DNA of 48,614 nt, taken from NCBI GenBank assembly GCA_016794345.1, contig JAEUKE010000206.1:1-48614 (forward strand). The letters run 5' to 3'. Under the pieces are notes generated by a model. The model saw nothing but the letters and a program-made list of their open reading frames with translations, was not told the origin of the DNA and made no database searches. Shown in pieces: positions 1 through 7,725 of the stretch. The stretch comes from Myxococcales bacterium. GTDB lineage: Bacteria; Myxococcota_A; Polyangia; Polyangiales; Polyangiaceae. The translations under genes were made by a program, and so were the position numbers. The first letter of the stretch is position 1; the number at the start of each line of letters is the position of its first letter.

Positions 1-1067
1 GCGCTGCCGCGCCCCTGACAGAGGATGCGTCGTCGCCGCGCCATTTCGACGATGTCCCAGACGCTCAGGAAATACGGCGCCACCGCCAGGCGCTCGATGA
101 GCGCGAGCTCCTTGTCACATTGGGCACGCACCCCGGACGGGACGCCGCCGGGGTAGCGGCGCGCCAGGCCCTCGGCGGTGAGCCGGACAAGGAGCTCGTC
201 GGGCGTCTCTCCGCTCGTGCAGAGCTTCTCGCTCGGGAAATGATACCGGAGCTCGCCGAAGGAGAACGTGAGCGACTCGGCCACCTCCCCCGCGCGGTCC
301 ACCCAGCCGGGCCGGTCGCGGAAGATCGCGCGCATCTGCTTCTCCGACCGCAAGCGCGCCTCCGCGTTGGAGACGAGCGCTCGCCCCGCGCGCTCGAGGG
401 TCGTCTTCTCGCGGATGCACTGCACGACGTCAGCGACGGCGCGGCGCGACGGGTGGTGAAAGAGCGGCCGCCCCGTCGCGAAGATCTCACAATCGAACGC
501 TCGTGCAAGCACGTCGGCCAGCTCGGTGCGCTGCGCGTCGAGGCCGTCGAGGCGCCGGTAGGCGGCCACATGGACGTGGCCCGCAAACGCCTCGAGGACG
601 GCTGACCAGTCTGGGTCCCAGCCCGCCGGGCTCGGCGCTCCGCCGCGGAGCTCCGCGAGGAGGGGCATGTCGGTCGGCACGACGAGGTCGAGCCCCGCGC
701 TCGTCTCGGCCAGCGTCTTCAGGAGGACGCCCGCCGTCCCCTTCTCGTGCTGCGCGTGCCCGATCGTGAGGAGCCGGCAAATGCTGCGGTAGCCGCCGTG
801 GTCGCGGGCAAGCACAACAACCGTGCGTGGTCCGCGAGGGAGCGGCGCGCCGTTTGCTGCCTCGAGCGTGAGCTCCGCGCCCGAGACGAGCTTCGCGCCG
901 GCGGCGCGTGACTCGCGGTAGGCGCGGACCAGACCGTAGATGCCGTCCCTGTCGGCGATGCCGATGGCCGAGAGGCCGAGCTCGGCCGCCGCCCGCACGA
1001 GCTCCTCCGGGTGCGAGGCGCCCTCCAGAAAGGAGAAGTTGGACTTGGCGCAGAGCTCTGCGAACAC
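1..1067 (-). CDS. dnaE2: Error-prone DNA polymerase DnaE2 (ImuC), N-terminal part; continues beyond the left edge
   Basis: Catalytic alpha subunit-like polymerase of the ImuA-ImuB-DnaE2 mutasome, used for translesion synthesis and SOS mutagenesis. On the minus strand an open frame from a GTG at 1067 reads to the left edge with no stop. It begins VFAELCAKSNFSFLEGASH, the start of the DnaE2 PHP domain, and the last visible residues are CQGRGSA, the conserved motif at the beginning of the polymerase domain. About 355 residues are present; the family is usually about 1,050, so two thirds lie outside. The GTG is chosen because an in-frame TAG lies just upstream, the family N-terminus begins here, and AAAGG sits 4 bases before it. 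The partners imuA and imuB are on the same strand about 6.7 kb upstream, separated by other genes. I found no SOS-like box in the 159-bp spacer shared with the divergent neighbour. Confidence 0.93.
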   Translation of the reverse strand, partial: MFAELCAKSNFSFLEGASHPEELVRAAAELGLSAIGIADRDGIYGLVRAYRESRAAGAKLVSGAELTLEAANGAPLPRGPRTVVVLARDHGGYRSICRLLTIGHAQHEKGTAGVLLKTLAETSAGLDLVVPTDMPLLAELRGGAPSPAGWDPDWSAVLEAFAGHVHVAAYRRLDGLDAQRTELADVLARAFDCEIFATGRPLFHHPSRRAVADVVQCIREKTTLERAGRALVSNAEARLRSEKQMRAIFRDRPGWVDRAGEVAESLTFSFGELRYHFPSEKLCTSGETPDELLVRLTAEGLARRYPGGVPSGVRAQCDKELALIERLAVAPYFLSVWDIVEMARRRRILCQGRGS

Positions 1068-1226
1068 GCGGCCTTTGCGTGTATCCTACCCAACGGGCCA
1101 TCGCGGCGCACACGCGCTCGAGCTGCTCATGAATCGCTCACTGTTGCTCGGGGGATAGGTGGGGTAGCCTGCGGCGTACGTGTCTTCGAGGGTCGGGGCC
1201 CCCTCCCCGCCGACATTCTGCCGACC

Positions 1227-2249
1227 ATGCGCATCCTGTCTTCGTCCTCCTTCCGCCGCTTCTTCGTCGCCTTCGCGGGCGCCGCCATCCTCTCCGTCGC
1301 GACCCCGGCCCAGGCAGACAACGCCGCCGCCGCGCAGGTCCTCTACGAGCGCGCGATGGAGCTGATGCAGGCCAAGAACTACGACGAAGCCTGCCTGAAG
1401 CTCGAAGAGGTGACGCGGCTCGTCCCCGAGGGGCTCGGCGCGAAGCTCACGTTGGCCGAGTGTTACGAGGCCGACGGCCGCCTGGCGAGCGCGTGGCTCC
1501 AGTACAGCCTCGTCTCTTCCGCGGCGGCGCGCGCCGGGCAAGGCGATCGCGAGCGACTCGCGACGGAGAAAGCTGCGGCGCTGAAGCCGAAGCTCGCGAA
1601 GCTGACGATCAAGGTCCCCGCGGCGGTCAAGGCGATGCCCGAGCTCGCGATCAAGCGCGGCGGCGTCCCCGTCGGCGCGGCTCAGTTCGACGAGCCGATC
1701 CCGATCGACGTCGGCGCACACCTCGTCGAGGCGACGGCGCACGGCAAGAAGCCGTGGAAGCTCGAGGCGAAGATCCCCGCGGACGGCGCGGAGCTCGTGG
1801 TCGAGGTCCCGATCCTGGAGGACGATCCGACGGCCCGCCTGACCGATCCGCCCCAGTCGCCCGGCCCCGCCGCGGAGAGCGGGCGCCCCGCGTGGCTCTT
1901 GCCCGCCGGGATCGCCGTCGGGGGCGTGGGGGTCGCCGCGCTCGCCGTCGGCGGCGTGCTCGGTGGTCTCGCCATGGGCAAGTCGAGCGAGGCGACGGAC
2001 GCTTGCCCGGACGGTCGCTGCTCGGCGGAAGGCAACACACTCGCCAAAGACGCGGGCACGTTCGCAGACGCAGCGACCGGGCTCTTCATCGGCGGCGGTG
2101 TGCTCGCCGCCGGCGGCATCCTCATGATCGCGTTCGCCCCCTGGGATGACGACGCGAAGCCCGCAGAGGGTGCAGACACCGCCCGCCTGCGCCTCCGCCC
2201 CTCCGCGGGCCCGGGGGACATCGGCCTCGGCCTCACGGCAGAATTCTGA
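1227..2249 (+). CDS. Secreted/envelope TPR-type protein with paired C-terminal hydrophobic segments
   Basis: A 340-residue protein of unknown function. Residues 1-30 form a signal peptide (Arg-rich start, hydrophobic core, AQA-type cleavage site). Residues 33-110 look like one or two tetratricopeptide units (YERAMELMQAKNYDEACLKL, then LAECYEADGRLASAWLQY). A beta-rich PEGA-like section follows. The C-terminus has two glycine-rich hydrophobic segments separated by a short loop with two cysteines (DACPDGRC). The same plan is found in the protein at 19075-20025, including a CPG..C loop and an NTLA motif, so the two are paralogues. A Ser/Thr kinase begins 28 bp downstream and may be co-transcribed. 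The ATG at 1227 is chosen because it starts the signal peptide; the frame is open further upstream but that part is not protein-like. Confidence 0.8.
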   Translation: MRILSSSSFRRFFVAFAGAAILSVATPAQADNAAAAQVLYERAMELMQAKNYDEACLKLEEVTRLVPEGLGAKLTLAECYEADGRLASAWLQYSLVSSAAARAGQGDRERLATEKAAALKPKLAKLTIKVPAAVKAMPELAIKRGGVPVGAAQFDEPIPIDVGAHLVEATAHGKKPWKLEAKIPADGAELVVEVPILEDDPTARLTDPPQSPGPAAESGRPAWLLPAGIAVGGVGVAALAVGGVLGGLAMGKSSEATDACPDGRCSAEGNTLAKDAGTFADAATGLFIGGGVLAAGGILMIAFAPWDDDAKPAEGADTARLRLRPSAGPGDIGLGLTAEF

Positions 2250-2277
2250 GCCACGCCTCGTAGCCCTTCGGAACGCC

Positions 2278-3795
2278 ATGCAACCGACTCCCCCCGCGAT
2301 CCCCGTCCAGATTGGCGACGTGCTCCTCGGCAAATACGTCGTCGAGAAGGTCATCGGCGCGGGTGGCATGGGGGTCGTCGTCGCCGTTCGCCACCGCGAG
2401 CTCGGCGAGCTCTACGCGATGAAGTTCATGCTCCCCGCCGCGCTGGCCAACGACCAGGCGGTGGAACGCTTCGTCCGCGAGGCGAGGGCAGCGGCCAAGC
2501 TGAAGAGCGAGCACGTCGCCAGCGTTACCGACGTCGGCCGGCTCGAGTCGGGGTCGCCCTACATGGTCATGGAGCACCTCACCGGGCAAGACCTCGAGCA
2601 GGTCGTGGAGAAGTCCGGCGTGATGGCCCCCACGGTCGCCGCGACCTACGTCATGCAAGCCTGTGACGCCATCGCCGAGGCGCACGACGCCGGCATCGTC
2701 CACCGCGACTTGAAGCCCGCGAACCTGTTCTTGACCAAGCGACCGAGCGGGAGCCCCTGCATCAAGGTGCTCGACTTCGGGATCTCGAAGTCGGTGAACC
2801 CCGACGAGCAGGCGAACTCCATGACGCGGACGACCGCCATCATGGGCTCGCCCTATTACATGTCGCCCGAGCAGATGCGCTCGTCGAAGAACGTCGACGC
2901 CCGCACCGACATCTGGGCGCTCGGCGTCATCCTCTACCAGCTCACGACGGGCCGCGTTCCTTTCCCCGGCGACACGATCACGGAGGTCTGCGCGGGCGTG
3001 CTCTCGGAGGAGCTGGCCCCGCTCACGCCGATCTTCCCCAACATCAGCCCCGAGTTCGAGGCCATCATCCGCCGCTGCCTCGCGAAGCGCCCGGAGCATC
3101 GCTTCCAATCGGCGCGCGAGCTGCAGCACGCGCTGGCCGCCGTCGCTGGCGTGTCGCCCGGCACGAGCGGCCTCGATCTTCCCCGGCCCGTGGTCACCAT
3201 GGCGATGCAAGCGCCGCCTGCCGCCAACATCGGGCCGACGCAAGCGGGCGCACCGGCTCCCCACGCGCCGGCGCCCCACCTCGGGCTCGCGCCGGGCGCC
3301 CTGCCCGGGCAAGCCGCGCAGGGTCCCGGCGCCACGCAAGCCGGTTGGGGCACCACGCAGGCGCGGCCGAAGTCGAGCTCGCCGGTCGCGGCGCTCGCGC
3401 TCGTCGGAGCGCTCCTGCTCGGAGGTGGTGCCGGCGGGTACTACTACTTCTTCATGAGGGCGCCGGCAGCGACGAACGCCTCCTCCAGCGCGCCCTCCTC
3501 CGAGCCCGAAGCGCCCGCCCAGACCGCGACCGCGGTCGCGGCGCCCTCGACGGAAGCTCCCGCGCAGGCAGAGCCGGAGCCGACCGGCGCGACCAGCGCG
3601 GAGCAAGAGCCGTCGGCCGCACCCTCCGCGGCCGACACCTCGCAGCCGATCGCCGAGCACCCCGCCGGACACCCGAAGACAAAGACGCCGGCGGGCACGA
3701 AGACCGCGACGCCGACCACGAAGTCGACATCCGCGCCGGTGGCCCAGCCGACCTCGAAGCCCACGGGGGCGCCGACCGGCCACGGCATCCTCTGA
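2278..3795 (+). CDS. Hanks-type Ser/Thr protein kinase, single-pass membrane protein
   Basis: A 505-residue kinase. The cytoplasmic N-terminal domain spans about 18-290, with glycine loop GAGGMG (27-32), ATP-binding Lys in AMKF (K49), catalytic loop HRDLKPAN (142-149), DFG (166-168) and activation-segment end SPYYMSPEQ (191-199). All catalytic residues are present, so it should be active. An Ala/Pro/Gln-rich linker leads to one predicted transmembrane helix at about 370-394. The outer part of about 110 residues is Ala/Pro/Thr/Glu-rich with no recognisable sensor domain. This architecture is typical of myxobacterial PknB-like kinases. It follows the TPR protein gene by 28 bp and may share its promoter. 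No clear ribosome binding site was seen. Its substrate is unknown. Confidence 0.95.
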   Translation: MQPTPPAIPVQIGDVLLGKYVVEKVIGAGGMGVVVAVRHRELGELYAMKFMLPAALANDQAVERFVREARAAAKLKSEHVASVTDVGRLESGSPYMVMEHLTGQDLEQVVEKSGVMAPTVAATYVMQACDAIAEAHDAGIVHRDLKPANLFLTKRPSGSPCIKVLDFGISKSVNPDEQANSMTRTTAIMGSPYYMSPEQMRSSKNVDARTDIWALGVILYQLTTGRVPFPGDTITEVCAGVLSEELAPLTPIFPNISPEFEAIIRRCLAKRPEHRFQSARELQHALAAVAGVSPGTSGLDLPRPVVTMAMQAPPAANIGPTQAGAPAPHAPAPHLGLAPGALPGQAAQGPGATQAGWGTTQARPKSSSPVAALALVGALLLGGGAGGYYYFFMRAPAATNASSSAPSSEPEAPAQTATAVAAPSTEAPAQAEPEPTGATSAEQEPSAAPSAADTSQPIAEHPAGHPKTKTPAGTKTATPTTKSTSAPVAQPTSKPTGAPTGHGIL

Positions 3796-3807
3796 GCCGT
3801 CTTTTTC

Positions 3808-3821
3808 TGACAATTCTGTCA
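3808..3821. promoter_or_regulatory. Palindrome TGACA-N4-TGTCA upstream of a lipoprotein gene
   Basis: A perfect 5-bp inverted repeat with a 4-bp AT-rich centre (ATTC), in the 56-bp spacer between the kinase stop and the ATG at 3852. It is preceded by CTTTTTC. It could be an operator for a dimeric regulator or a very weak hairpin. The stem is too short for a convincing terminator. Confidence 0.3.
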
Positions 3822-3851
3822 TCCTTTCCACCCTTGCAACGAACTTCCAGC

Positions 3852-6326
3852 ATGCGAGCTCCCCTCAGGCGCCCTCTCCGAGCCCTCTTCGCCCTCCTCG
3901 CCGTCGCCGCCCCCGTCGTCGGCTGCCGACAGGTCCTCGATATCCCCGAGCCGGTCGAGTGCGGATCCGACGACGCGTGCAACACGCCCGACGACCCGTG
4001 TATCGCCGGTGAGTGTGTGGACGGTGCCTGCGCCTACTCGCTCCGTCCGGCGGGCACGGTGATCGACGAGGCTGAGCCCTTCGACTGCAAGAGCAACGTC
4101 TGCGACGGCAACGGAGAGGTCGTCGTGGCGATCGTCCCGGAGGACGTCGCGGCCGACTCGACCCCGGGCGACTGCCTCGCCCCCGCCTGCGACGCGAGCG
4201 GCAACGCCGTGCAAGCTCCCGCCGAAGACGCGCCGCCCGACACCGTCGCGGGCGACTGCAGCGTCCCGGCCTGCGACGGCCAGGGCAACGTCACGACCGC
4301 ACCGGACGACGGAGACCTCCCCAACATGGGCGACACGCCGGGCGACTGCGTGAGCCCGGCTTGTGAGAACGGCGCGGTCGTCGAGGCGCCGAACGACACC
4401 GACGCGCCGACCGACGACATGGCGGGCGACTGCATGAGCCCGTCGTGTGACGCCGGCAACGTGGTCCAGGTCGTCAACACGGAGGACACGCCGGCCATCG
4501 ACATCGACGGCGACTGCCTGGCGCCGACCTGTGACGCCGGCGGAACGCTCACGCCCGACGACATGGATCTGCCGACCTCCGGGTGCGGCAGCTGCTCGGG
4601 CGGCGTCGTCGTGCCCTGGGCGGAAGCGGGCATGGCCTGTTACACGGGCCCGAGCGGCACCCAGAACGTCGGCGTCTGCGTCGGCGGCACCTGGGCCTGC
4701 GAGAACAACGTCCAGGTGTGCAGCGGCGAGCAGACGCCCACGCAAGAGGCGTGTGGACCGGGCGCGTCGGGCATCAACGAGGACTGCGACGCGCAGACCG
4801 ACGAAGAGGGCCCGGGCTGCAACTGCATGCTCGGCCAGACGCAGTCTTGTTACACCGGTCCAGGCGGCACGCTCAACGTCGGCATCTGTCAGGCCGGCAC
4901 CAGCACCTGCCAGGCGACGATGATGGGCAACCAATACGGCGCCTGCGTCGGGGACGTCGTGCCGCAGGCGTGCGACTCCTGCCTCGTCTCCGGCGACCAG
5001 GACTGCTCGGGGTCTTCGGCCACCTGCACCGGCGACCACGTCTGGAGCAAAGACGTGGGCGAGACGGGCTCCGACGTCGGCTACGACGTCCTCCAGCTAC
5101 CCAACGGCGAGATCCTCGCCGCGGGCACCTTCAACAACTCCATCACGTCGGGCACCACGGTGACCAGCGACGGCGGGATCGACGGCATCCTGCTCCGCTT
5201 CGACGACGAGGGGAACGCGATCAACGCGAAGGACTTCGGGGGAGCCGGGACGGACATCGCGAGGGAGCTCGTCCTCCTCGACGACGGCTACCTCCTCATG
5301 GGCTCGCTGGGCGATGGCTCCTCGGAGAACTTCGGCTCGGGCGCGACCCTCACGGGAGTCGGAACGGACGGCTACCTGGTCAAGTTCAACAGCAGCCACC
5401 AGGTCGTCTGGAAGAAGCTCGTCGGCGGCACCACGAACGACTCCATCAGCGCCGTCGTCCGCATGCCCGACAACGGCATCGCGATCGCGGGCCAGTTCAC
5501 CGGCACGATCAACCTCGGCGGCTCCAACCTCACGAGCCTCGGCTTCGACGACATCTTCGTGGCGCGCTTCGACGCGGCGGGCAACCACGTGTGGAGCAAG
5601 CGGTTCGGCACGAACATGCAGAACAACGTCAGCGATCTCGCGGTCGCCCCGAACGGCGATCTCGTCATCGTCGGCGATCTCGGGACGAGCATGTCGTTCG
5701 GCGGGCCGACAATCAACGTCGCCGGCGGCGTCGACGGCTACGTCGTCCGGATGGATCAGAACGGCAACCACCTGTGGACGCGAGCGATCCAGTCCGCGGG
5801 CAACGAATACGCCCAGGAGGCGGTCATCCTCTCGGACGGCGCCGTGTGGGTAGGAGGGAAGTTCGACACGGCGGTCGACCTCAACGGCACGGCCGGCACG
5901 GAGATCAGCCCCACGGCGACCGGATACGACATCCTCACCGTCAAGTACGACGCGGCTGGCACCTACCTCACGTCGAAGGCGGTCAACGGCACGTCGGACG
6001 TCAACGTGAGGGGGATGGCCGTCGGCGCGGACAACGGCGTCATTCTCACCGGCGGCTACACCGGCACGCTCTTCCTCTACACGATCTCGTTGGCCTCGCA
6101 GGGCTCGACGGACATGTTCATCTACAAGATCAACCCGAACTCCGGGAACACGATCTGGTGGAAGAAGCCGGGCGACACCGGCGGCGACTACCTCTACGGC
6201 GTGAACGTGGGGACGTGTGGCGACGTCTTCTTCACGGGCTACTTCAACAACGCCGTCAACTTCGGCGGCGGTGCCCTGCCCAACCAAGGCGGAAACGACA
6301 TCGCCGTCGTGAAGCTCCGCCAGTAG
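3852..6326 (+). CDS. Large Cys-rich lipoprotein with a C-terminal beta-propeller-like repeat region
   Basis: An 824-residue protein, probably attached to the outer membrane. The ATG at 3852 starts a signal peptide with lipobox VVGC (Cys25). Residues of about 37-240 carry a run of imperfect repeats of about 28 residues, each with a GDC..P.C core (GDCLAPACD, GDCSVPACD, GDCVSPACE, GDCMSPSCD, GDCLAPTCD), spaced by acidic Asp/Pro-rich stretches. Two modules with CYTGP(S/G)GT..VG.C motifs follow. From about residue 395 to the end there are regular blocks such as GGIDGILLRFD, GTDGYLVKFN and GFDDIFVARFD, each followed by GN..W.K.FG. These resemble SBBP/delta-60-type beta-propeller repeats found in secreted myxobacterial proteins. 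The frame is open well upstream, but that part overlaps the kinase gene and is not protein-like. Function is unknown; a binding or adhesion role is a guess. Confidence 0.85.
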   Translation: MRAPLRRPLRALFALLAVAAPVVGCRQVLDIPEPVECGSDDACNTPDDPCIAGECVDGACAYSLRPAGTVIDEAEPFDCKSNVCDGNGEVVVAIVPEDVAADSTPGDCLAPACDASGNAVQAPAEDAPPDTVAGDCSVPACDGQGNVTTAPDDGDLPNMGDTPGDCVSPACENGAVVEAPNDTDAPTDDMAGDCMSPSCDAGNVVQVVNTEDTPAIDIDGDCLAPTCDAGGTLTPDDMDLPTSGCGSCSGGVVVPWAEAGMACYTGPSGTQNVGVCVGGTWACENNVQVCSGEQTPTQEACGPGASGINEDCDAQTDEEGPGCNCMLGQTQSCYTGPGGTLNVGICQAGTSTCQATMMGNQYGACVGDVVPQACDSCLVSGDQDCSGSSATCTGDHVWSKDVGETGSDVGYDVLQLPNGEILAAGTFNNSITSGTTVTSDGGIDGILLRFDDEGNAINAKDFGGAGTDIARELVLLDDGYLLMGSLGDGSSENFGSGATLTGVGTDGYLVKFNSSHQVVWKKLVGGTTNDSISAVVRMPDNGIAIAGQFTGTINLGGSNLTSLGFDDIFVARFDAAGNHVWSKRFGTNMQNNVSDLAVAPNGDLVIVGDLGTSMSFGGPTINVAGGVDGYVVRMDQNGNHLWTRAIQSAGNEYAQEAVILSDGAVWVGGKFDTAVDLNGTAGTEISPTATGYDILTVKYDAAGTYLTSKAVNGTSDVNVRGMAVGADNGVILTGGYTGTLFLYTISLASQGSTDMFIYKINPNSGNTIWWKKPGDTGGDYLYGVNVGTCGDVFFTGYFNNAVNFGGGALPNQGGNDIAVVKLRQ

Positions 6327-6358
6327 CGCGGGCACCCAGCGCCGGACCGACTCGAGCG

Positions 6359-7420
6359 ATGAGCCCCCTCTCCGAGCTCGGCGTCATCGTCGGTCCGACG
6401 CGCTACCTGGACCCGAAGACGCAGTCGGTTCACCATTCGCTCGACCTTGTCGATCTGGACGCGCCCGCGGAAGGCGGGCGTCGGCCCACGAACCGGATGG
6501 TGCTGTCGTTTTTCGCGCACGGCTTCGCGCCGAGCCCCGCCCGCCCGTGGCAAGCCGCCTTGTTCGAGAAGCGCGGGCCCGGCGGCGCGTACGTCGATCT
6601 CGCGTCGAACACGGTCATCTCGACAATCGCGCCCATGAGCGGGCACGCGTTTTATGGGCACGGAACGTTCACGCGCTCGGGTGACGCGCTCCTGGCCGTC
6701 GAGATGAGCCTAGACACCAGGGACGGCACCATTTCGGTGCGCGACCCCAGCGACTTCACCGTGCTCGATCGATTCCCGACGTACGGCGCGGCGCCGCACG
6801 ATTGTCACCTCGTGGAAGACGGCGCGGTGCTCGCGATCACGAATGGCGGCGGCCCCACCGGCGACCCCCGCGCGCCCTCGGTGACCTTCGTCGACGTGGC
6901 GACGCGCGCGCTCCTCGAGCGCTTCGAGGTCGACGACCCCGCGATCAACGCCGGACACGTCGCCATGACGGGCGCGCGCGCGTTTGCGCTCGTCTCCGCG
7001 CCGCGCGACGGCTTGCCCGAGGACACGAGCCTCGGCGGCGTGAGCCTGCGACTGCCGGGCGCGAAGCTCGTCAAGCGCCGGACGCCGCCGCAGGTGACGA
7101 GGCGGTTCGTCGGGGAGTCGCTCAGCGTGTGTGTGCACGAGCCTTCGCGCACCGTCCTCGCCACCCATCCCTACGGAAACGTCGCGACCCTCTGGAGCCT
7201 GGAGACCGGCTCGATCCTCGCCGCCATCGATCTCCCGTCCCCGCGCGGGGTCACGTTGACGCTCGACGGCCGGTTCTTCGCCGTCTCGGCCGGCGCACAG
7301 GCAGGGCTGCTCCTCTTCGAGGCCAGCCCGTTCAAGCTCGCGCCGAATGGCGACCCCACGCTCGGTCGCTTCGGCGGCTCACACGTGTACACGTGGCGCA
7401 AATGCGCCGCGCCGAGCTGA
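6359..7420 (+). CDS. DUF1513-like beta-propeller protein
   Basis: A 353-residue protein that resembles DUF1513. Features include a HAFYGHGTFT block, a GAAPHDCHL block and several blade-like repeats (ITNGGGP, AINAGHVAMTG, VLATHPYGNVATLWSLETG), which suggest a WD40/YVTN-type propeller. I see no signal peptide or lipobox at this start, although family members are often periplasmic. The ATG at 6359 is the first good start after the upstream lipoprotein stop, leaving a 32-bp gap, so the two may be co-transcribed. The gene converges on the small gene that ends at 7436, with only 15 bp between the stops. Biochemical role is not known. Confidence 0.75.
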   Translation: MSPLSELGVIVGPTRYLDPKTQSVHHSLDLVDLDAPAEGGRRPTNRMVLSFFAHGFAPSPARPWQAALFEKRGPGGAYVDLASNTVISTIAPMSGHAFYGHGTFTRSGDALLAVEMSLDTRDGTISVRDPSDFTVLDRFPTYGAAPHDCHLVEDGAVLAITNGGGPTGDPRAPSVTFVDVATRALLERFEVDDPAINAGHVAMTGARAFALVSAPRDGLPEDTSLGGVSLRLPGAKLVKRRTPPQVTRRFVGESLSVCVHEPSRTVLATHPYGNVATLWSLETGSILAAIDLPSPRGVTLTLDGRFFAVSAGAQAGLLLFEASPFKLAPNGDPTLGRFGGSHVYTWRKCAAPS

Positions 7421-7435
7421 GCCGCCCGACTCCCG

Positions 7436-7696
7436 TCAGCGCCTCGGCAACACGCCGTCGAATCGTTGGACGCCGATCTCGAGCGGCGGATACTTCTCCG
7501 CCAACCGGCTGAGCTGACCGCGGAAGACGAGCGTCTTGTCGGGCTGCTCCAGGAGGAGGGAGACGAGGTATTGGGCGACGCCGAGCACCTCCGCGACGTC
7601 GGCATCGGACCGCCCGGCGCGAGCCATGTCACGCGCCTGGAGGAGCACGCCGTGCAGGGCATAAAGAGCGTGAACGTGTTTGCCGGCTCGGACCAT
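7436..7696 (-). CDS. Small protein encoded directly downstream of imuB, function unknown
   Basis: An 86-residue protein starting MVRAGKHVHALYALHG. The start is well supported: an extended purine-rich ribosome binding site (GGAGGAGAGGAAACG) precedes the ATG at 7696. It begins 29 bp after the imuB stop on the same strand and is very likely the third gene of the imuA-imuB transcript. The sequence looks helical and soluble (LLQARDMARAGRSDADVAEVLGVA, then YLVSLLLEQPD), with no Cys pairs, signal peptide or membrane segment. I do not recognise the family. Its place in an SOS-controlled operon suggests a damage-response role, which is inference. An open frame on the same strand that covers it and extends far into imuB is a shadow. 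Confidence 0.7.
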   Translation of the reverse strand: MVRAGKHVHALYALHGVLLQARDMARAGRSDADVAEVLGVAQYLVSLLLEQPDKTLVFRGQLSRLAEKYPPLEIGVQRFDGVLPRR

Positions 7697-7725
7697 CGTT
7701 TCCTCTCCTCCTGAGCTTCGCGCCG

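Noticed and set aside
1068..1226. SOS box for dnaE2
   Set aside because: I read the dnaE2 upstream spacer for CTG-N10-CAG and found none.
4583..6300. Upstream part of the open frame that ends in the DUF1513-like gene
   Set aside because: This part overlaps the lipoprotein in another frame and is Arg-rich without structure. The real gene starts at 6359.
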